From contig CAMCAY010000007.1 of assembly GCA_945872815.1 (NCBI GenBank), positions 1 through 64,000 of the forward strand: DNA of 64,000 bases, given 5' to 3'. Below the pieces are notes generated by a model that had not been told where the DNA came from, did not search any database, and worked only from the letters and a program-made list of their open reading frames with translations. Positions 25,012 through 34,495 of the stretch are shown here, one piece after another. Made by a program: the position numbers and the translations under genes. Every line of letters begins with the position of its first letter. Within the stretch, counting starts at the first letter, position 1. This DNA is from Chitinophaga pinensis (GTDB taxonomy: Bacteria; Bacteroidota; Bacteroidia; Chitinophagales; Chitinophagaceae).

Positions 25012-25992
25012 TTATTTCTGTTGTAAAAGAATACATGTTTTTTCAATTGTTTCTTCCAGTGGCTTATAACTAAAATTTGGGAACTGCTTTAAAAATTTAG
25101 TATTGTCAAAACTGACTTTCGCCAAAGATGCATTTGCTGTGTCTTTTGTTATCAGGGGTTCTGAGCCAGTAAAAAAACATCTTATGGTTTCCATTCTCCA
25201 TGCTAAAGTAGAGATAAAACTATTTACTTTTTTAGAAGGTCTTTCTTTTTTAAATCCATCTGCAATCAAATACAATACATCTTTGAATGATTTGTTTTCT
25301 GCACTGATGATAAATCTTTCAGCTTGAATATCAGATTCCATCAATAATATCATTGCTTTGCAAACATCTTTCACATCTACAAAACCTGTTGAGCCTTCTG
25401 TAAACCATTTCAACCCCTGGTATACTTTTTTGAAAATCGCTGTTGACCCAGTATTCCAATTGCCGGCACCAAGAATGATGGTGGGGTTTACAATTACTGC
25501 ATTCAATCCTTCTGCTATACCTCGCCATACCTCTAATTCACCCAAATATTTAGAATGTCCGTACATACTGCCGCCTGTATCTTTGTTCCATTGCATTCCT
25601 TCATTAATGGATTCTGTGGTTTTCATTCTGTCTAACGCAGCTACCGAGCTTACAAAAAGTAATTTTTTTACTCCTGCATTCAAAGCAGTATTCACAACAT
25701 TTGCGGTTGCTTCCACATTGATTTTATACAGCCTGGTTTTATGTTTGGAGGAAAAATTTACCATTCCGGCGCAATGATATACTTGCGTGATGTCTTGCAT
25801 CATTTCTTCTACATTCATTACATCCAATAAATCGCCTTTTACTTTTTCAAGTTGGGGATGTTCAATATTGTTTAATAAAGTTTGATGATAAACAGCCCTT
25901 ACATGGTTTCCGGCGGAAAGCAATTGCAAAACCAACTCCTTGCCTAAAAGGCCTGCAGCACCTGTAACGAGAATCTTGTTTTGAGTATTCAT
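25012..25992 (-). CDS. NAD-dependent epimerase/dehydratase family protein
   Basis: Extended short-chain dehydrogenase/reductase of 326 residues. The N-terminal Rossmann motif VTGAAGLLGKE (TGxxGxxG, residues 9-19), the VKGDLLD segment, and a catalytic YGHSKYLGE (YxxxK) with an upstream VSSVAAL serine region are all present. Similar proteins act on nucleotide sugars, flavonoid-like ketones or sterol-like substrates; the exact substrate cannot be told. It lies 54 bases upstream of the secreted regulatory-domain gene and downstream of the hydroxyacyl-CoA dehydrogenase gene on the same strand. Confidence 0.85.
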   Translation of the reverse strand: MNTQNKILVTGAAGLLGKELVLQLLSAGNHVRAVYHQTLLNNIEHPQLEKVKGDLLDVMNVEEMMQDITQVYHCAGMVNFSSKHKTRLYKINVEATANVVNTALNAGVKKLLFVSSVAALDRMKTTESINEGMQWNKDTGGSMYGHSKYLGELEVWRGIAEGLNAVIVNPTIILGAGNWNTGSTAIFKKVYQGLKWFTEGSTGFVDVKDVCKAMILLMESDIQAERFIISAENKSFKDVLYLIADGFKKERPSKKVNSFISTLAWRMETIRCFFTGSEPLITKDTANASLAKVSFDNTKFLKQFPNFSYKPLEETIEKTCILLQQK

Positions 25993-26062
25993 GGAGCTTT
26001 ATGTAAGTTGATTTTGATGCGAGTTGAGTGAATGATTAGATAAATTAAATTCAATTTATGCA

Positions 26063-26905
26063 TCAATATTCATAAAACCCTTTTCCGCTTTTTCTACCCA
26101 ATTCACCTTCTTTTACTTTTTTTATTTGTAAATCGGATGGTTGAAATCTTGTTTCATGATTAAAGGCATCATACAAGGATTGAGTTACAGACAGATTGAT
26201 ATCGTTTCCAATCAAATCCATCAATTTAAAGGGCCCCATTTTAAAACCTGAGGCTTCCATTATAGTGTCAACTGTTTCAATGGTTGCAATTCCATTTTCA
26301 ACCAATTTCATAGCTTCTAGATAATAATGTCTTGCTACACGATTAACGATAAATCCAGGCGCATCAATACATACAACAGGTATCTTTTGCAATTTTTTAC
26401 AAACTGCCGCTATTTTATCAATTATTTTGTCATCGGTTTTATTTGCTTTCACCACTTCCACCAACTTCATTATCTGAGCAGGATTGAAAAAATGCATTCC
26501 TACTACTCTTTCCGGATTGGGAATGTTTTTCTGTAATTCATTAATAGATAAAGAAGAAGTATTGCTAGCAAAGATAGTTTCAGCAGTATTAATCATTGCC
26601 AGCTGATTGAAAAGCTCCGTTTTAATTGTTATTTTTTCAACAATCGCCTCAATGATCAAAGATGCCCTACAGTCCTGTATATCCGAAGTAAATTTGATTC
26701 TATTAAAGATGGATTGTTTTTCTTCTAAGGAGATTTTATTTTTTACAAGAAGAGAGGTAAGATTTTTTTCAATGCTGTTAATTGCCTTTTCCATCACTTG
26801 ACTATTCAAGTCAAATAGTATTACCTCAAATCCATTTTGAGCGGCGCATAAAGCGATACCGCTTCCCATGGTGCCTGCACCCGCCACGCATATATTGTTT
26901 ATCAT
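26063..26905 (-). CDS. 3-hydroxyacyl-CoA (3-hydroxybutyryl-CoA) dehydrogenase
   Basis: 280-residue NAD-dependent oxidoreductase interconverting 3-hydroxyacyl-CoA and 3-oxoacyl-CoA, in beta-oxidation or butanoate metabolism. Visible are the dinucleotide motif CVAGAGTMGSGIA (6-18), the FASNTSSLSI segment with the active-site Ser, the HFFNP motif with the catalytic His and Asn, and the C-terminal domain with GFIVNRV and GPFKLMDLIG. The length and the single-domain form match stand-alone 3-hydroxybutyryl-CoA dehydrogenases. A TATTTTTG box ends only four bases before the ATG, suggesting a leaderless transcript. Confidence 0.9.
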   Translation of the reverse strand: MINNICVAGAGTMGSGIALCAAQNGFEVILFDLNSQVMEKAINSIEKNLTSLLVKNKISLEEKQSIFNRIKFTSDIQDCRASLIIEAIVEKITIKTELFNQLAMINTAETIFASNTSSLSINELQKNIPNPERVVGMHFFNPAQIMKLVEVVKANKTDDKIIDKIAAVCKKLQKIPVVCIDAPGFIVNRVARHYYLEAMKLVENGIATIETVDTIMEASGFKMGPFKLMDLIGNDINLSVTQSLYDAFNHETRFQPSDLQIKKVKEGELGRKSGKGFYEY

Positions 26906-26909
26906 GGTG

Positions 26910-26917
26910 CAAAAATA
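26910..26917 (-). promoter_or_regulatory. Putative -7 element (TATTTTTG) of the hydroxyacyl-CoA dehydrogenase gene
   Basis: A TAnnTTTG match separated from the ATG by four bases. With the usual 5-7 base distance to the transcription start, the mRNA would begin at or next to the start codon. The same spacing is seen at pheS. Confidence 0.45.
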
Positions 26918-26918
26918 G

Positions 26919-26976
26919 AAACTGCTTTGTGATTTTCACTTTTTATTTGTTAAAAAGCGTTTTCACAAAGCAGTTT
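26919..26976. terminator. Long inverted repeat, probable terminator of the 584-residue gene
   Basis: AAACTGCTTTGTGA and TCACAAAGCAGTTT are exact 14-bp complements, and CTTTTTA/TAAAAAG can pair inside. In the minus direction the stem follows the stop of the 584-residue protein and is followed by a U-rich stretch. That stretch also holds the TATTTTTG box of the next gene, so terminator and promoter are fused. Confidence 0.6.
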
Positions 26977-26997
26977 AGCTTTTGGAGAGAATTAATT

Positions 26998-28752
26998 TTA
27001 TTGTTTTTTGAGCGTAACTTTAGCTAAAGCTATTTTTGATTTTCCTAACATTCGATCTTCTTTTCCAATCATGTAAAGTGTTTTTCCAAAGCCCGAAGAT
27101 AATCTTGGCATCGCTGTAGGTACATCATCATTACTGAAAACGATATTGCGAGTATACTTTCCTGTTGTTAAATCTAAATCAACTGAAAAGCACTCAGACT
27201 TTCTGAAATAGCTCATTTTTTTCACTTTCTGCCCCAACTCTAATGTACTCAAGTTCTTCTTATGATCATTGAAAATGATAGATGCTTGATTTTCACCAGC
27301 CAACACTCCAAAACCCGCATAGAAAGGCATGTTGTTGTCGCTTGAATTGAAAAAACTACTTCCAACACTAAAACCAATTCCTGAACCACTGGAGCTGGAA
27401 GATTGAATGACTTCTCTTTGTTCTTTAGGTAAAATATGAAGCCATGCTATATTTCCATTTGCATCCACTTTAGACATCATCAAGTCTCCGCATTCATATA
27501 CTTGATAGGTAACGGTTCTTGTAGAAGTCATGCCTCCACCAAAACCGCCACCAGCGGAAGATGAAGTTACTTCTGTATATTGATAATGATGATACTTTTC
27601 AGCCAAAATGACAATTCCTCCATCTGCTACAGAAAAAACATTTCTGAACTTCATATACCTAGAAAACCCATCCTCATCTGCCTGAATTTTTTCCAATTTT
27701 TTTCTCTCTCTTCTTTCTTTTCTGCTGTCATCATCGCCATCATCATCATCAGCATCTGTTTCTAATTTAGTAATGAGACTTGTATTTATTTCTTTGGATG
27801 ATGTGCCAATAACAGCTCCGGTAGTTGCGTTTACTCTTTGTACCAACATGCCATTTATTTCTTTTCCTCTTTTGGTATCACTATAGAATGCCGAAATCAC
27901 TATTTCTTTTTGTGGTATTTGTATGACCTTTGTACTTACCAGCCATTTTCCATTTATTTCTGTGTTTATTTGCTTTACCAAGCTTCCATCATTTGAATAA
28001 ATTCTGATACTATAATTCGAAAAATCTAGATATTTTGCTTTTTTCTTTTTGCCCTCCTGATACTCATATATACGGCCCACAATTACAACATTTCCATTGC
28101 TTGTGTATAATACATCTTCCAACTGAAACGTTTTGGGATCAAATTCGTTACTGATTGAAATTACTTTTCCAATCTGTTTCATTTTTTCATCAAACTGCCT
28201 TACTTCATAGTTATTTTTTTCTTTGCCTTCTATCGTACTAACAATAACCATTTTAGAGCTATCAGCCGTATAGGTAAGATTAAAATTAATGTCGTCATTT
28301 TTGGATTCTTTTTGCCAACTTGTAATTTCTATCCAATCGCCCACTTGTTCGCCATTGTTTTTATCTATCTGCGTTGAGAACAAGGTTAGTTTTTTTTCTT
28401 TTTTATTATAATCTGATGCTACAAGAAACATTTTATCTTTTAAGAAAAAGAATTTTTCATACTCTTTCCCTTTTAACTCTTTGTTAAAGTCCTGATGAAA
28501 AATTTCATTTAAATTTTTATCTAGTTTTATTAAAGTAGCCGATTCGCGCATGGTGGCTGCTACCACAAAGTAGGATTTCAAAGCCATGTGTGATTCTTTT
28601 ACATATACACCTGAATTGTCTGCGTAAACCACTTCGAGATCAGTACTTCCTTTTTTCATTTTAAATTCTTCCCCCCATGTTACGTTTGCATTTTGAGCGT
28701 TTGCCAACGTAAAAGAAAACAGGAGGCAGAGGATGAATGAGCATTTTTTCAT
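26998..28752 (-). CDS. Secreted protein of unknown function
   Basis: 584 residues with a clear signal peptide (MKKCSFILCLLFSFTLANAQ). No family is recognised. The body reads like a series of beta-strand blades with lysine-rich turns (NLNEIFHQDF, KMFLVASDYNKKEKK, GNVVIVGRIYEYQEGKKKKAK), suggesting a beta-propeller. An Asp-rich, charged insertion (about 325-345) and a Ser/Gly-rich patch (about 450-475) interrupt it. Likely periplasmic or surface located. It is divergent from the next gene, with less than 100 bases between starts. Function left open. Confidence 0.7.
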   Translation of the reverse strand: MKKCSFILCLLFSFTLANAQNANVTWGEEFKMKKGSTDLEVVYADNSGVYVKESHMALKSYFVVAATMRESATLIKLDKNLNEIFHQDFNKELKGKEYEKFFFLKDKMFLVASDYNKKEKKLTLFSTQIDKNNGEQVGDWIEITSWQKESKNDDINFNLTYTADSSKMVIVSTIEGKEKNNYEVRQFDEKMKQIGKVISISNEFDPKTFQLEDVLYTSNGNVVIVGRIYEYQEGKKKKAKYLDFSNYSIRIYSNDGSLVKQINTEINGKWLVSTKVIQIPQKEIVISAFYSDTKRGKEINGMLVQRVNATTGAVIGTSSKEINTSLITKLETDADDDDGDDDSRKERRERKKLEKIQADEDGFSRYMKFRNVFSVADGGIVILAEKYHHYQYTEVTSSSAGGGFGGGMTSTRTVTYQVYECGDLMMSKVDANGNIAWLHILPKEQREVIQSSSSSGSGIGFSVGSSFFNSSDNNMPFYAGFGVLAGENQASIIFNDHKKNLSTLELGQKVKKMSYFRKSECFSVDLDLTTGKYTRNIVFSNDDVPTAMPRLSSGFGKTLYMIGKEDRMLGKSKIALAKVTLKKQ

Positions 28753-28845
28753 TTTTTTATTTTTTGTTTATAGTATGTTGCAATATACATATTTTTGTTT
28801 CTCACGATTGACATATAATCAAATCTTATTGCAATAAAAATTGTT

Positions 28846-29643
28846 ATGAAAAAAAATATTCGAATTTACATTCTATTATTATTGATTTTACCCTCAAGCC
28901 TGTTTGCGCAACAAACAAACTCAACAGATTCCACCATCAGAATAGTTTTTAGTTCTAATGAAAAAAAGGAGACGTCTTTTAAAAAGAAAAGAAAAAAGAT
29001 AGGTGAAGACAACATCATCAAAATAGCACCTCTTGGTTTTGTATCAGGTGCGATTCCAATGTATTATGAAAAAGTAATCAATGATTTCTTTACAGTACAG
29101 GGAGGAATTGGAATCACTTCCAGAAATTATATAAGATCAGCCTTTCAGGAAGCCGGTGAATCAGGTATTCAAATAAAGTATCCTTGGGGAGATGATTTTC
29201 AATTTACAGATCAGGCTGATGCTCCACTTACTTTTGAAAACAGAATAGCAAAAACTGGCTTTGCTTTTTCGGTAGAGCCCAGATTGTATTTTGACAGTGA
29301 AACTCCTGATGGCAGTTATTTTGGTGTTTCTTATAATTTCTATCGTTATAATTTCAATATTCCTGGAATTATTTATAATTCAACAACTGGATCCTATTCA
29401 CACAATGGAGATATTAAAAAGGAGCATGAAAATATTGGTGATTTGATGGCTGTTTTCGGGTATCATGATATTTATGATAGATTAACAACCGACTATTCTG
29501 TAGGATTCGGAATTCGCAATGTATCCGGGATTAAATACTATTATGGAAGTAACTCAACAGATCCGGCTCAGGAAGGATTTGCGCCCTATAAGCAAAACAT
29601 ATTCAACGTTAATATCGGATTAAAAATCGGTTACCATTTTTAA
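28846..29643 (+). CDS. Putative outer membrane beta-barrel protein
   Basis: 265 residues: signal peptide (1-22, ending SSLFAQ), a short basic linker (KKKRKK), then alternating-hydrophobicity strands (ITSRNYIRSAF, FAFSVEPRLYFDSETPDGSYF, GVSYNFYRYNFNIPG) ending NIGLKIGYHF. The terminal Phe and aromatic pattern fit an outer-membrane barrel targeting signal. No specific family is recognised. It converges with pheS, which ends 24 bases away. Confidence 0.65.
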   Translation: MKKNIRIYILLLLILPSSLFAQQTNSTDSTIRIVFSSNEKKETSFKKKRKKIGEDNIIKIAPLGFVSGAIPMYYEKVINDFFTVQGGIGITSRNYIRSAFQEAGESGIQIKYPWGDDFQFTDQADAPLTFENRIAKTGFAFSVEPRLYFDSETPDGSYFGVSYNFYRYNFNIPGIIYNSTTGSYSHNGDIKKEHENIGDLMAVFGYHDIYDRLTTDYSVGFGIRNVSGIKYYYGSNSTDPAQEGFAPYKQNIFNVNIGLKIGYHF

Positions 29644-29667
29644 TGAATCTATCCTTCTGATTTTTTT

Positions 29668-30699
29668 CTATAACGCAGCTGTAAACTGTCTTAAAAATCG
29701 CACATCATTTTCGCTGAACAATCTCAAATCTTTCACTTGATAAGTAAGCATGGTAATTCTTTCTATGCCCATACCAAAGGCAAAGCCAGTATATTTATTG
29801 CTGTCAATACCACAATTATCAAGCACTTTAGGGTGCACCATGCCACAACCTAAAATCTCTACCCAACCTGTTTTTTTGCAAACACTACAACCTTCTCCTC
29901 CACAAATCAAACAACTGATGTCCATTTCGGCGCTTGGTTCTGTGAATGGAAAATAAGATGGCCTGAAACGAACTTTTACATCTGCTCCAAACATTTCCTT
30001 TACAAAAAAGTAAAGCGTTTGTTTCAAATCGGCGAATGAAACATTTTCTGCTATATACAACCCTTCTACCTGATTAAAAAAACAATGCGCCCTTGCGCTG
30101 ATGGTTTCATTTCTATAAACTCGGCCTGGGCAAATTATTCTTAAAGGAAGTTCACCCTTTTCCATTTCTCTAATTTGTACACTGCTGGTATGTGTACGCA
30201 AAAGCCAATCTGGATTTTGACTGATATAGAATGTGTCCTGCATATCGCGCGCAGGGTGATTCTCAGGAAGATTCAATGCAGTGAAATTATGCCAATCGTC
30301 TTCAATTTCAGGGCCTTCTGCAACAGAAAATCCCAGTCTTTGAAAAATAGATACAATTTTATTATGTACAATGCTGATGGGATGACGCGTGCCTATTGTA
30401 AAGGGCTGTCCCGGTAATGTAACATCAGGTTTATCGGTTGATTCGGATCCTGCATTTTCAAAATTCAATGCAAGTTCCTGATAATAAGATTCTACCATTT
30501 GCTTAAACTCATTGAGCATCAAACCGGCTTCTTTCTTTTTATCAGCGGGCACATTTTTCATTTCTCCCATAATGGATTTCAGTACACCCTTTACCCCTAA
30601 GTATTTGATTCTAAAAGCTTCCAACTCATCTTTTGAGCTGATTACTTCATCCTTAATCTCTTTTTTATATTGCTCTATCTGAGCCATTAATTGATCCAT
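29668..30699 (-). CDS. pheS: Phenylalanine--tRNA ligase alpha subunit
   Basis: Charges tRNA-Phe as the alpha chain of an alpha2-beta2 class II synthetase. 343 residues, the usual length. An N-terminal coiled coil (about 1-90) precedes the catalytic core, with the TIGTRHPISIVHNKIVSIFQ segment, motif 2 (FRPSYFPFTEPSAEMDI), a Cys-rich stretch (CLICGGEGCSVC) and C-terminal motif 3 (GFAFGMGIERITML). The beta subunit is not in the window. The gene for tRNA-Phe, its substrate, lies 18 kb away. Confidence 0.97.
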   Translation of the reverse strand: MDQLMAQIEQYKKEIKDEVISSKDELEAFRIKYLGVKGVLKSIMGEMKNVPADKKKEAGLMLNEFKQMVESYYQELALNFENAGSESTDKPDVTLPGQPFTIGTRHPISIVHNKIVSIFQRLGFSVAEGPEIEDDWHNFTALNLPENHPARDMQDTFYISQNPDWLLRTHTSSVQIREMEKGELPLRIICPGRVYRNETISARAHCFFNQVEGLYIAENVSFADLKQTLYFFVKEMFGADVKVRFRPSYFPFTEPSAEMDISCLICGGEGCSVCKKTGWVEILGCGMVHPKVLDNCGIDSNKYTGFAFGMGIERITMLTYQVKDLRLFSENDVRFLRQFTAAL

Positions 30700-30703
30700 G
30701 TTG

Positions 30704-30711
30704 CAAAGTTA
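30704..30711 (-). promoter_or_regulatory. Putative -7 element (TAACTTTG) of pheS
   Basis: A TAnnTTTG match ending four bases before the pheS ATG, implying a leaderless or nearly leaderless mRNA, as at the hydroxyacyl-CoA dehydrogenase gene. Confidence 0.5.
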
Positions 30712-30790
30712 TGATGCAAATAGTTAAAAATTATCAGCCGCATATCAACTCTGTGTAAAATTCAATAACTTTATTAAAAATTAAAAAACT

Positions 30791-31561
30791 ATGTCACTAA
30801 TCAAATCGGGTAACCCCACCCTTTCAGAAAAGAAATTCAGAGATACGGTTATTCCTTACAACATGACCAATGAAAATGCGATGACCATTAAAGGTACGCT
30901 TAACAAATTTGGTTTTATGTTACTGATGCTCATGGGTAGCGCTTTTTACTCATGGAAAGAATTTGCTGCTTCAGAAGGCACCAGTTCCAGTTTAATGCCC
31001 ATGATTTTAGGAGGAGCTATTGGCGGTTTTGTAATTGCACTAGTGATTACATTTAAAAGAGAATGGTCTTCCTATCTGGCGCCTTTGTATGCAATTTTGG
31101 AAGGTTTATTTATTGGTGCCATTTCTGCAATGTATGAAGCTACATATCCCGGACTTGTAGCCAATGCTGTAGGATTAACTTTCGGAGTGGGTATTGCCAT
31201 GTACTTTTTATATAGCTTTCGCATTATCAATGCTACACAAAAATTTAAATCAGTAGTCATTACCGCCACAGTTGGTATTGGTATTTTCTATTTGATCGTA
31301 ATGATTTTACAGGCATTCAACGTATCTCAAATGAGTTTCTTATTAAGCGAAGGCGGTACATTTGGTATAATATTTTCACTTTTTGTTGTAACCATTGCTG
31401 CACTTAACCTGATACTTGATTTTGATATGATTGAACAAGGTGCAAACATAGGAGCGCCCAAATACATGGAATGGTATGGAGCATTTGGATTGATGGTTAC
31501 TTTTGTTTGGCTTTATCTGGAAATGTTGCGTTTGCTCTCTAAAATAAGCAGCAGGGATTAA
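30791..31561 (+). CDS. Bax inhibitor-1/YccA family membrane protein
   Basis: 256-residue integral membrane protein with seven predicted transmembrane segments starting near residue 38 (FGFMLLMLMGSAFYSW) and ending with AFGLMVTFVWLYLEMLRL. The EGLFIGAISAMYE segment and the C-terminal DFDMIEQGA segment with acidic residues fit the bacterial YccA/BI-1 (TMBIM) family, whose members act as pH-sensitive calcium leak channels or FtsH modulators. It is divergent from pheS and followed by a strong terminator. Confidence 0.85.
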   Translation: MSLIKSGNPTLSEKKFRDTVIPYNMTNENAMTIKGTLNKFGFMLLMLMGSAFYSWKEFAASEGTSSSLMPMILGGAIGGFVIALVITFKREWSSYLAPLYAILEGLFIGAISAMYEATYPGLVANAVGLTFGVGIAMYFLYSFRIINATQKFKSVVITATVGIGIFYLIVMILQAFNVSQMSFLLSEGGTFGIIFSLFVVTIAALNLILDFDMIEQGANIGAPKYMEWYGAFGLMVTFVWLYLEMLRLLSKISSRD

Positions 31562-31584
31562 TAATTCTGAATAAACATTATTTT

Positions 31585-31616
31585 AAGCCGAGATGTAGTA
31601 CATCTCGGCTTTTTTA
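31585..31616 (+). terminator. Terminator after the Bax-inhibitor-like gene
   Basis: An 11-bp stem (AAGCCGAGATG with CATCTCGGCTT), loop TAGTA, followed by a T run; it starts 24 bases after the stop codon. Confidence 0.9.
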
Positions 31617-31655
31617 TGCATTGTTTTTTGTTACTTTGAGCCTTAAATTTTACTT

Positions 31656-34490
31656 ATGAAAAAAATAAACCTGTTTCTTGCCTCTTTCGTGTTGATTTGG
31701 AGCAACTCTTTTAGTCAATCAAAATTGATTGAAAAAGTTGAAAAAAAGGGAAGTGAAATCATCATTCCCTACGAAAAATATTTGCTTCCAAATGGCTTAA
31801 CTGTCATTCTTCATGAAGACCACAGCGACCCGATTGTTCATGTGGATGTTACCTACCATGTTGGAAGTGCAAGAGAAGAAATCGGCAAGAGTGGTTTTGC
31901 ACACTTCTTTGAACACATGCAATTTCAGGGAAGTGATCACGTTGCAGACGAACAGCATTTTAAAATCATTACAGCTGCCGGTGGCACTTTAAATGGTAGC
32001 ACCAACCTAGACAGAACCAATTATTTTGAAACGGTACCAAGCAATCAATTGGAAAAAATTCTTTGGTTGGAAGCCGACAGAATGGGCTTTTTTCTGGATG
32101 CTGTTACTCAACAAAAATTTGAAGTGCAAAGAAGTACGGTAAAAAATGAGCGCGGACAAAATTACGACAACAGACCTTACGGTCTTGTGGGCGAATTTAC
32201 CAGCAAGAATCTTTACCCTTACGGACATCCTTACAGCTGGTTAACTATTGGATATGTGGAAGATCTGAATAGAGTGAATGTACAGGATTTGAAAAATTTC
32301 TTCTTACGCTGGTATGGTCCAAATAATGCTACATTAACAATAGGTGGTGATTTTCAAGCAAAGGATGCGATTAAATTGGTAGAGAAATATTTCGGAAGCA
32401 TACAAAAATGTCCTGAGGTAAATAAAACAATTTTGCCTGATGTAAAATTAAGCAATGATAGATATGTTTCTTACACTGATAATTATGCAAGAGTGCCTAT
32501 GTTGGTTAAAACATATCCCACTGTTCCAAATTACCACAAAGACATGGCTGCACTTTCTTGCCTGGCTCAGATATTAGGGCAAGGGAAAACTTCCATATTG
32601 TATCAACAATTGGTAAAAACGCAAAAAGCATTGCAAGCAAGTGCAAGCAGCAGATTGTCTGAATTATCAGGAGATTTTTCCATTCAGTTGGTTCCGTTGC
32701 CAGGAAAGTCTTTGAAGCAAATGGATAGCATGTATAAAGAAGCCTTGTCTGTATTTGAGCAAAGAGGTGTCACAGATGAAGATATTGAAAAATTCAAAGG
32801 GGGAATTGAATCCCAATATATCAATGGATTGCAAAGCGTTTCAGGAAAAGTATCGCAGCTTGCGGCTTTTCAAACTTTTACCGGTAATGCAAACAAAATC
32901 GGCGAGATGCTGAAAATGTATCAGGCTGTTACTAAAGAAGATGTGGTAAGGGTTTACAATTCTTATATCAAAAACAAAGGTTGTGTCACAGTAAGCGTAT
33001 TGACAAAATCAGATAAAAACGGACCCGCAATGGCTGACAATTATAAAATAGACAGCAGTCATTACACCAGCCCAAATTATGGATATAACGGTCTTGCCTA
33101 TACGAAAGGAAAAGATAATTTCGACAGAAGTAAAATGCCTTTATCCGGCCTTAATCCTGTTGTAAAGATTCCTTCTTATTGGAAAAAGAAACTTGCAAAC
33201 GGAGCCAACGTCATTGGAGCTTCTTATGAAGAACTTCCACTCGTAAATATTTCAATCACTATTCCAGGCGGACATTTGATACAGGCCATTGATACTTCTA
33301 AAATTGGATTGGCAAGTTTAACATCCGACATGCTCAATGAAGACACAAAAAAACACACTGCAGAACAAATGAGTGCCTTATTACAAAAGCTTGGTAGTAG
33401 TATCAGTGTAAGCAATACCATTGATGGCATGAGATTCAGCTGTCAAACGCTAAAGAAAAACATAGATCAAACGCTGAGCTTACTGGAAGAAAGAATGTTG
33501 CAGCCCATTTTCACAGAAGACGCATTCACACGCATTCAAAAGCAAACACTTGAAAGTTTCAAACAAGCCAAATCTCAACCTTCTACTATTGCAAGTGCTG
33601 TAATAGACAAGATCAATTATGGGTCTTCGAATATTCTAGGTATGGATGATAACGGCAATGAATACACTGTAAAAAATATAAAACTTACGGATATCCAGGA
33701 TTATTACAATCAATACATGACCAGCAACAATGCAAAAATTGTTATTGTTGGAGATGTTACTGAAGCAGAGATTTTGCCAAAACTATCCTTTGTTGATAAA
33801 TTGGGAAACAAAAAAATAGATTTGCCTAAAGTTCCTGTTGCACCTGCCGTTGAAAAAACAACCATCTATATTGTTGATGTGCCAAAAGCTGCACAAACTG
33901 AATTCAGAATTGGAAAAGTAGTTGATTTGCCTTACGACTTAACAGGTGAGTATTATAAGGCCGATCTAATGAATTATATCCTTGGGGGGAATTTCAACAG
34001 CAGACTGAATCTGAATTTGAGAGAAGATAAAGGTTGGACTTATGGCGCAAGATCAAGCTTCAGCGGAAATAAATATACTGTAGAATACCTGTTTAGCTCA
34101 GGCATAAAAGCAATTGCTACAGATAGTGCTCTAACGGAGATTTTAAAAGAAATCAACAACTATGTCTCCAATGGTATCACAGACGAGGAAATAGGATTTA
34201 TGAAAAGTGCAGTTGGTCAAAGAGATGCATTGCAATATGAAACGCCTGGTCAAAAATCGGGTTTCGTAGCTAGGTTACTTGAATACAACTTAGATGGAAA
34301 TTACATTGATGCTCAAAGCAACATCTTAAAAAATATCAATAAATCCGATATTTCGGGATTGGCAATAAAATGGTTGCAAACAGATAAAATGAATATCTTA
34401 CTTGTGGGAGATAAAGAAAAGATTTTACCGGGCTTACAAAAATTTGGTTACGAAATCGTTGAGCTTGATTCTGATGGCAACAGAAAATAA
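31656..34490 (+). CDS. M16 family zinc metallopeptidase (pitrilysin type)
   Basis: 944 residues with a signal peptide (about 1-20, ending SNSFSQ). Two M16 halves follow. The active half (about 40-500) has the inverted zinc motif HFFEH (His83, Glu86, His87) and a downstream Glu in the NERGQNYDNRPYG region. The inactive half (about 515-930) contains the RLNLNLREDKGWTYG segment that contributes substrate-binding Arg/Tyr residues. Family members degrade peptides in the periplasm. Its stop codon lies five bases from that of the convergent DUF3050 gene, with no visible terminator. Confidence 0.92.
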   Translation: MKKINLFLASFVLIWSNSFSQSKLIEKVEKKGSEIIIPYEKYLLPNGLTVILHEDHSDPIVHVDVTYHVGSAREEIGKSGFAHFFEHMQFQGSDHVADEQHFKIITAAGGTLNGSTNLDRTNYFETVPSNQLEKILWLEADRMGFFLDAVTQQKFEVQRSTVKNERGQNYDNRPYGLVGEFTSKNLYPYGHPYSWLTIGYVEDLNRVNVQDLKNFFLRWYGPNNATLTIGGDFQAKDAIKLVEKYFGSIQKCPEVNKTILPDVKLSNDRYVSYTDNYARVPMLVKTYPTVPNYHKDMAALSCLAQILGQGKTSILYQQLVKTQKALQASASSRLSELSGDFSIQLVPLPGKSLKQMDSMYKEALSVFEQRGVTDEDIEKFKGGIESQYINGLQSVSGKVSQLAAFQTFTGNANKIGEMLKMYQAVTKEDVVRVYNSYIKNKGCVTVSVLTKSDKNGPAMADNYKIDSSHYTSPNYGYNGLAYTKGKDNFDRSKMPLSGLNPVVKIPSYWKKKLANGANVIGASYEELPLVNISITIPGGHLIQAIDTSKIGLASLTSDMLNEDTKKHTAEQMSALLQKLGSSISVSNTIDGMRFSCQTLKKNIDQTLSLLEERMLQPIFTEDAFTRIQKQTLESFKQAKSQPSTIASAVIDKINYGSSNILGMDDNGNEYTVKNIKLTDIQDYYNQYMTSNNAKIVIVGDVTEAEILPKLSFVDKLGNKKIDLPKVPVAPAVEKTTIYIVDVPKAAQTEFRIGKVVDLPYDLTGEYYKADLMNYILGGNFNSRLNLNLREDKGWTYGARSSFSGNKYTVEYLFSSGIKAIATDSALTEILKEINNYVSNGITDEEIGFMKSAVGQRDALQYETPGQKSGFVARLLEYNLDGNYIDAQSNILKNINKSDISGLAIKWLQTDKMNILLVGDKEKILPGLQKFGYEIVELDSDGNRK

Positions 34491-34495
34491 CAATA

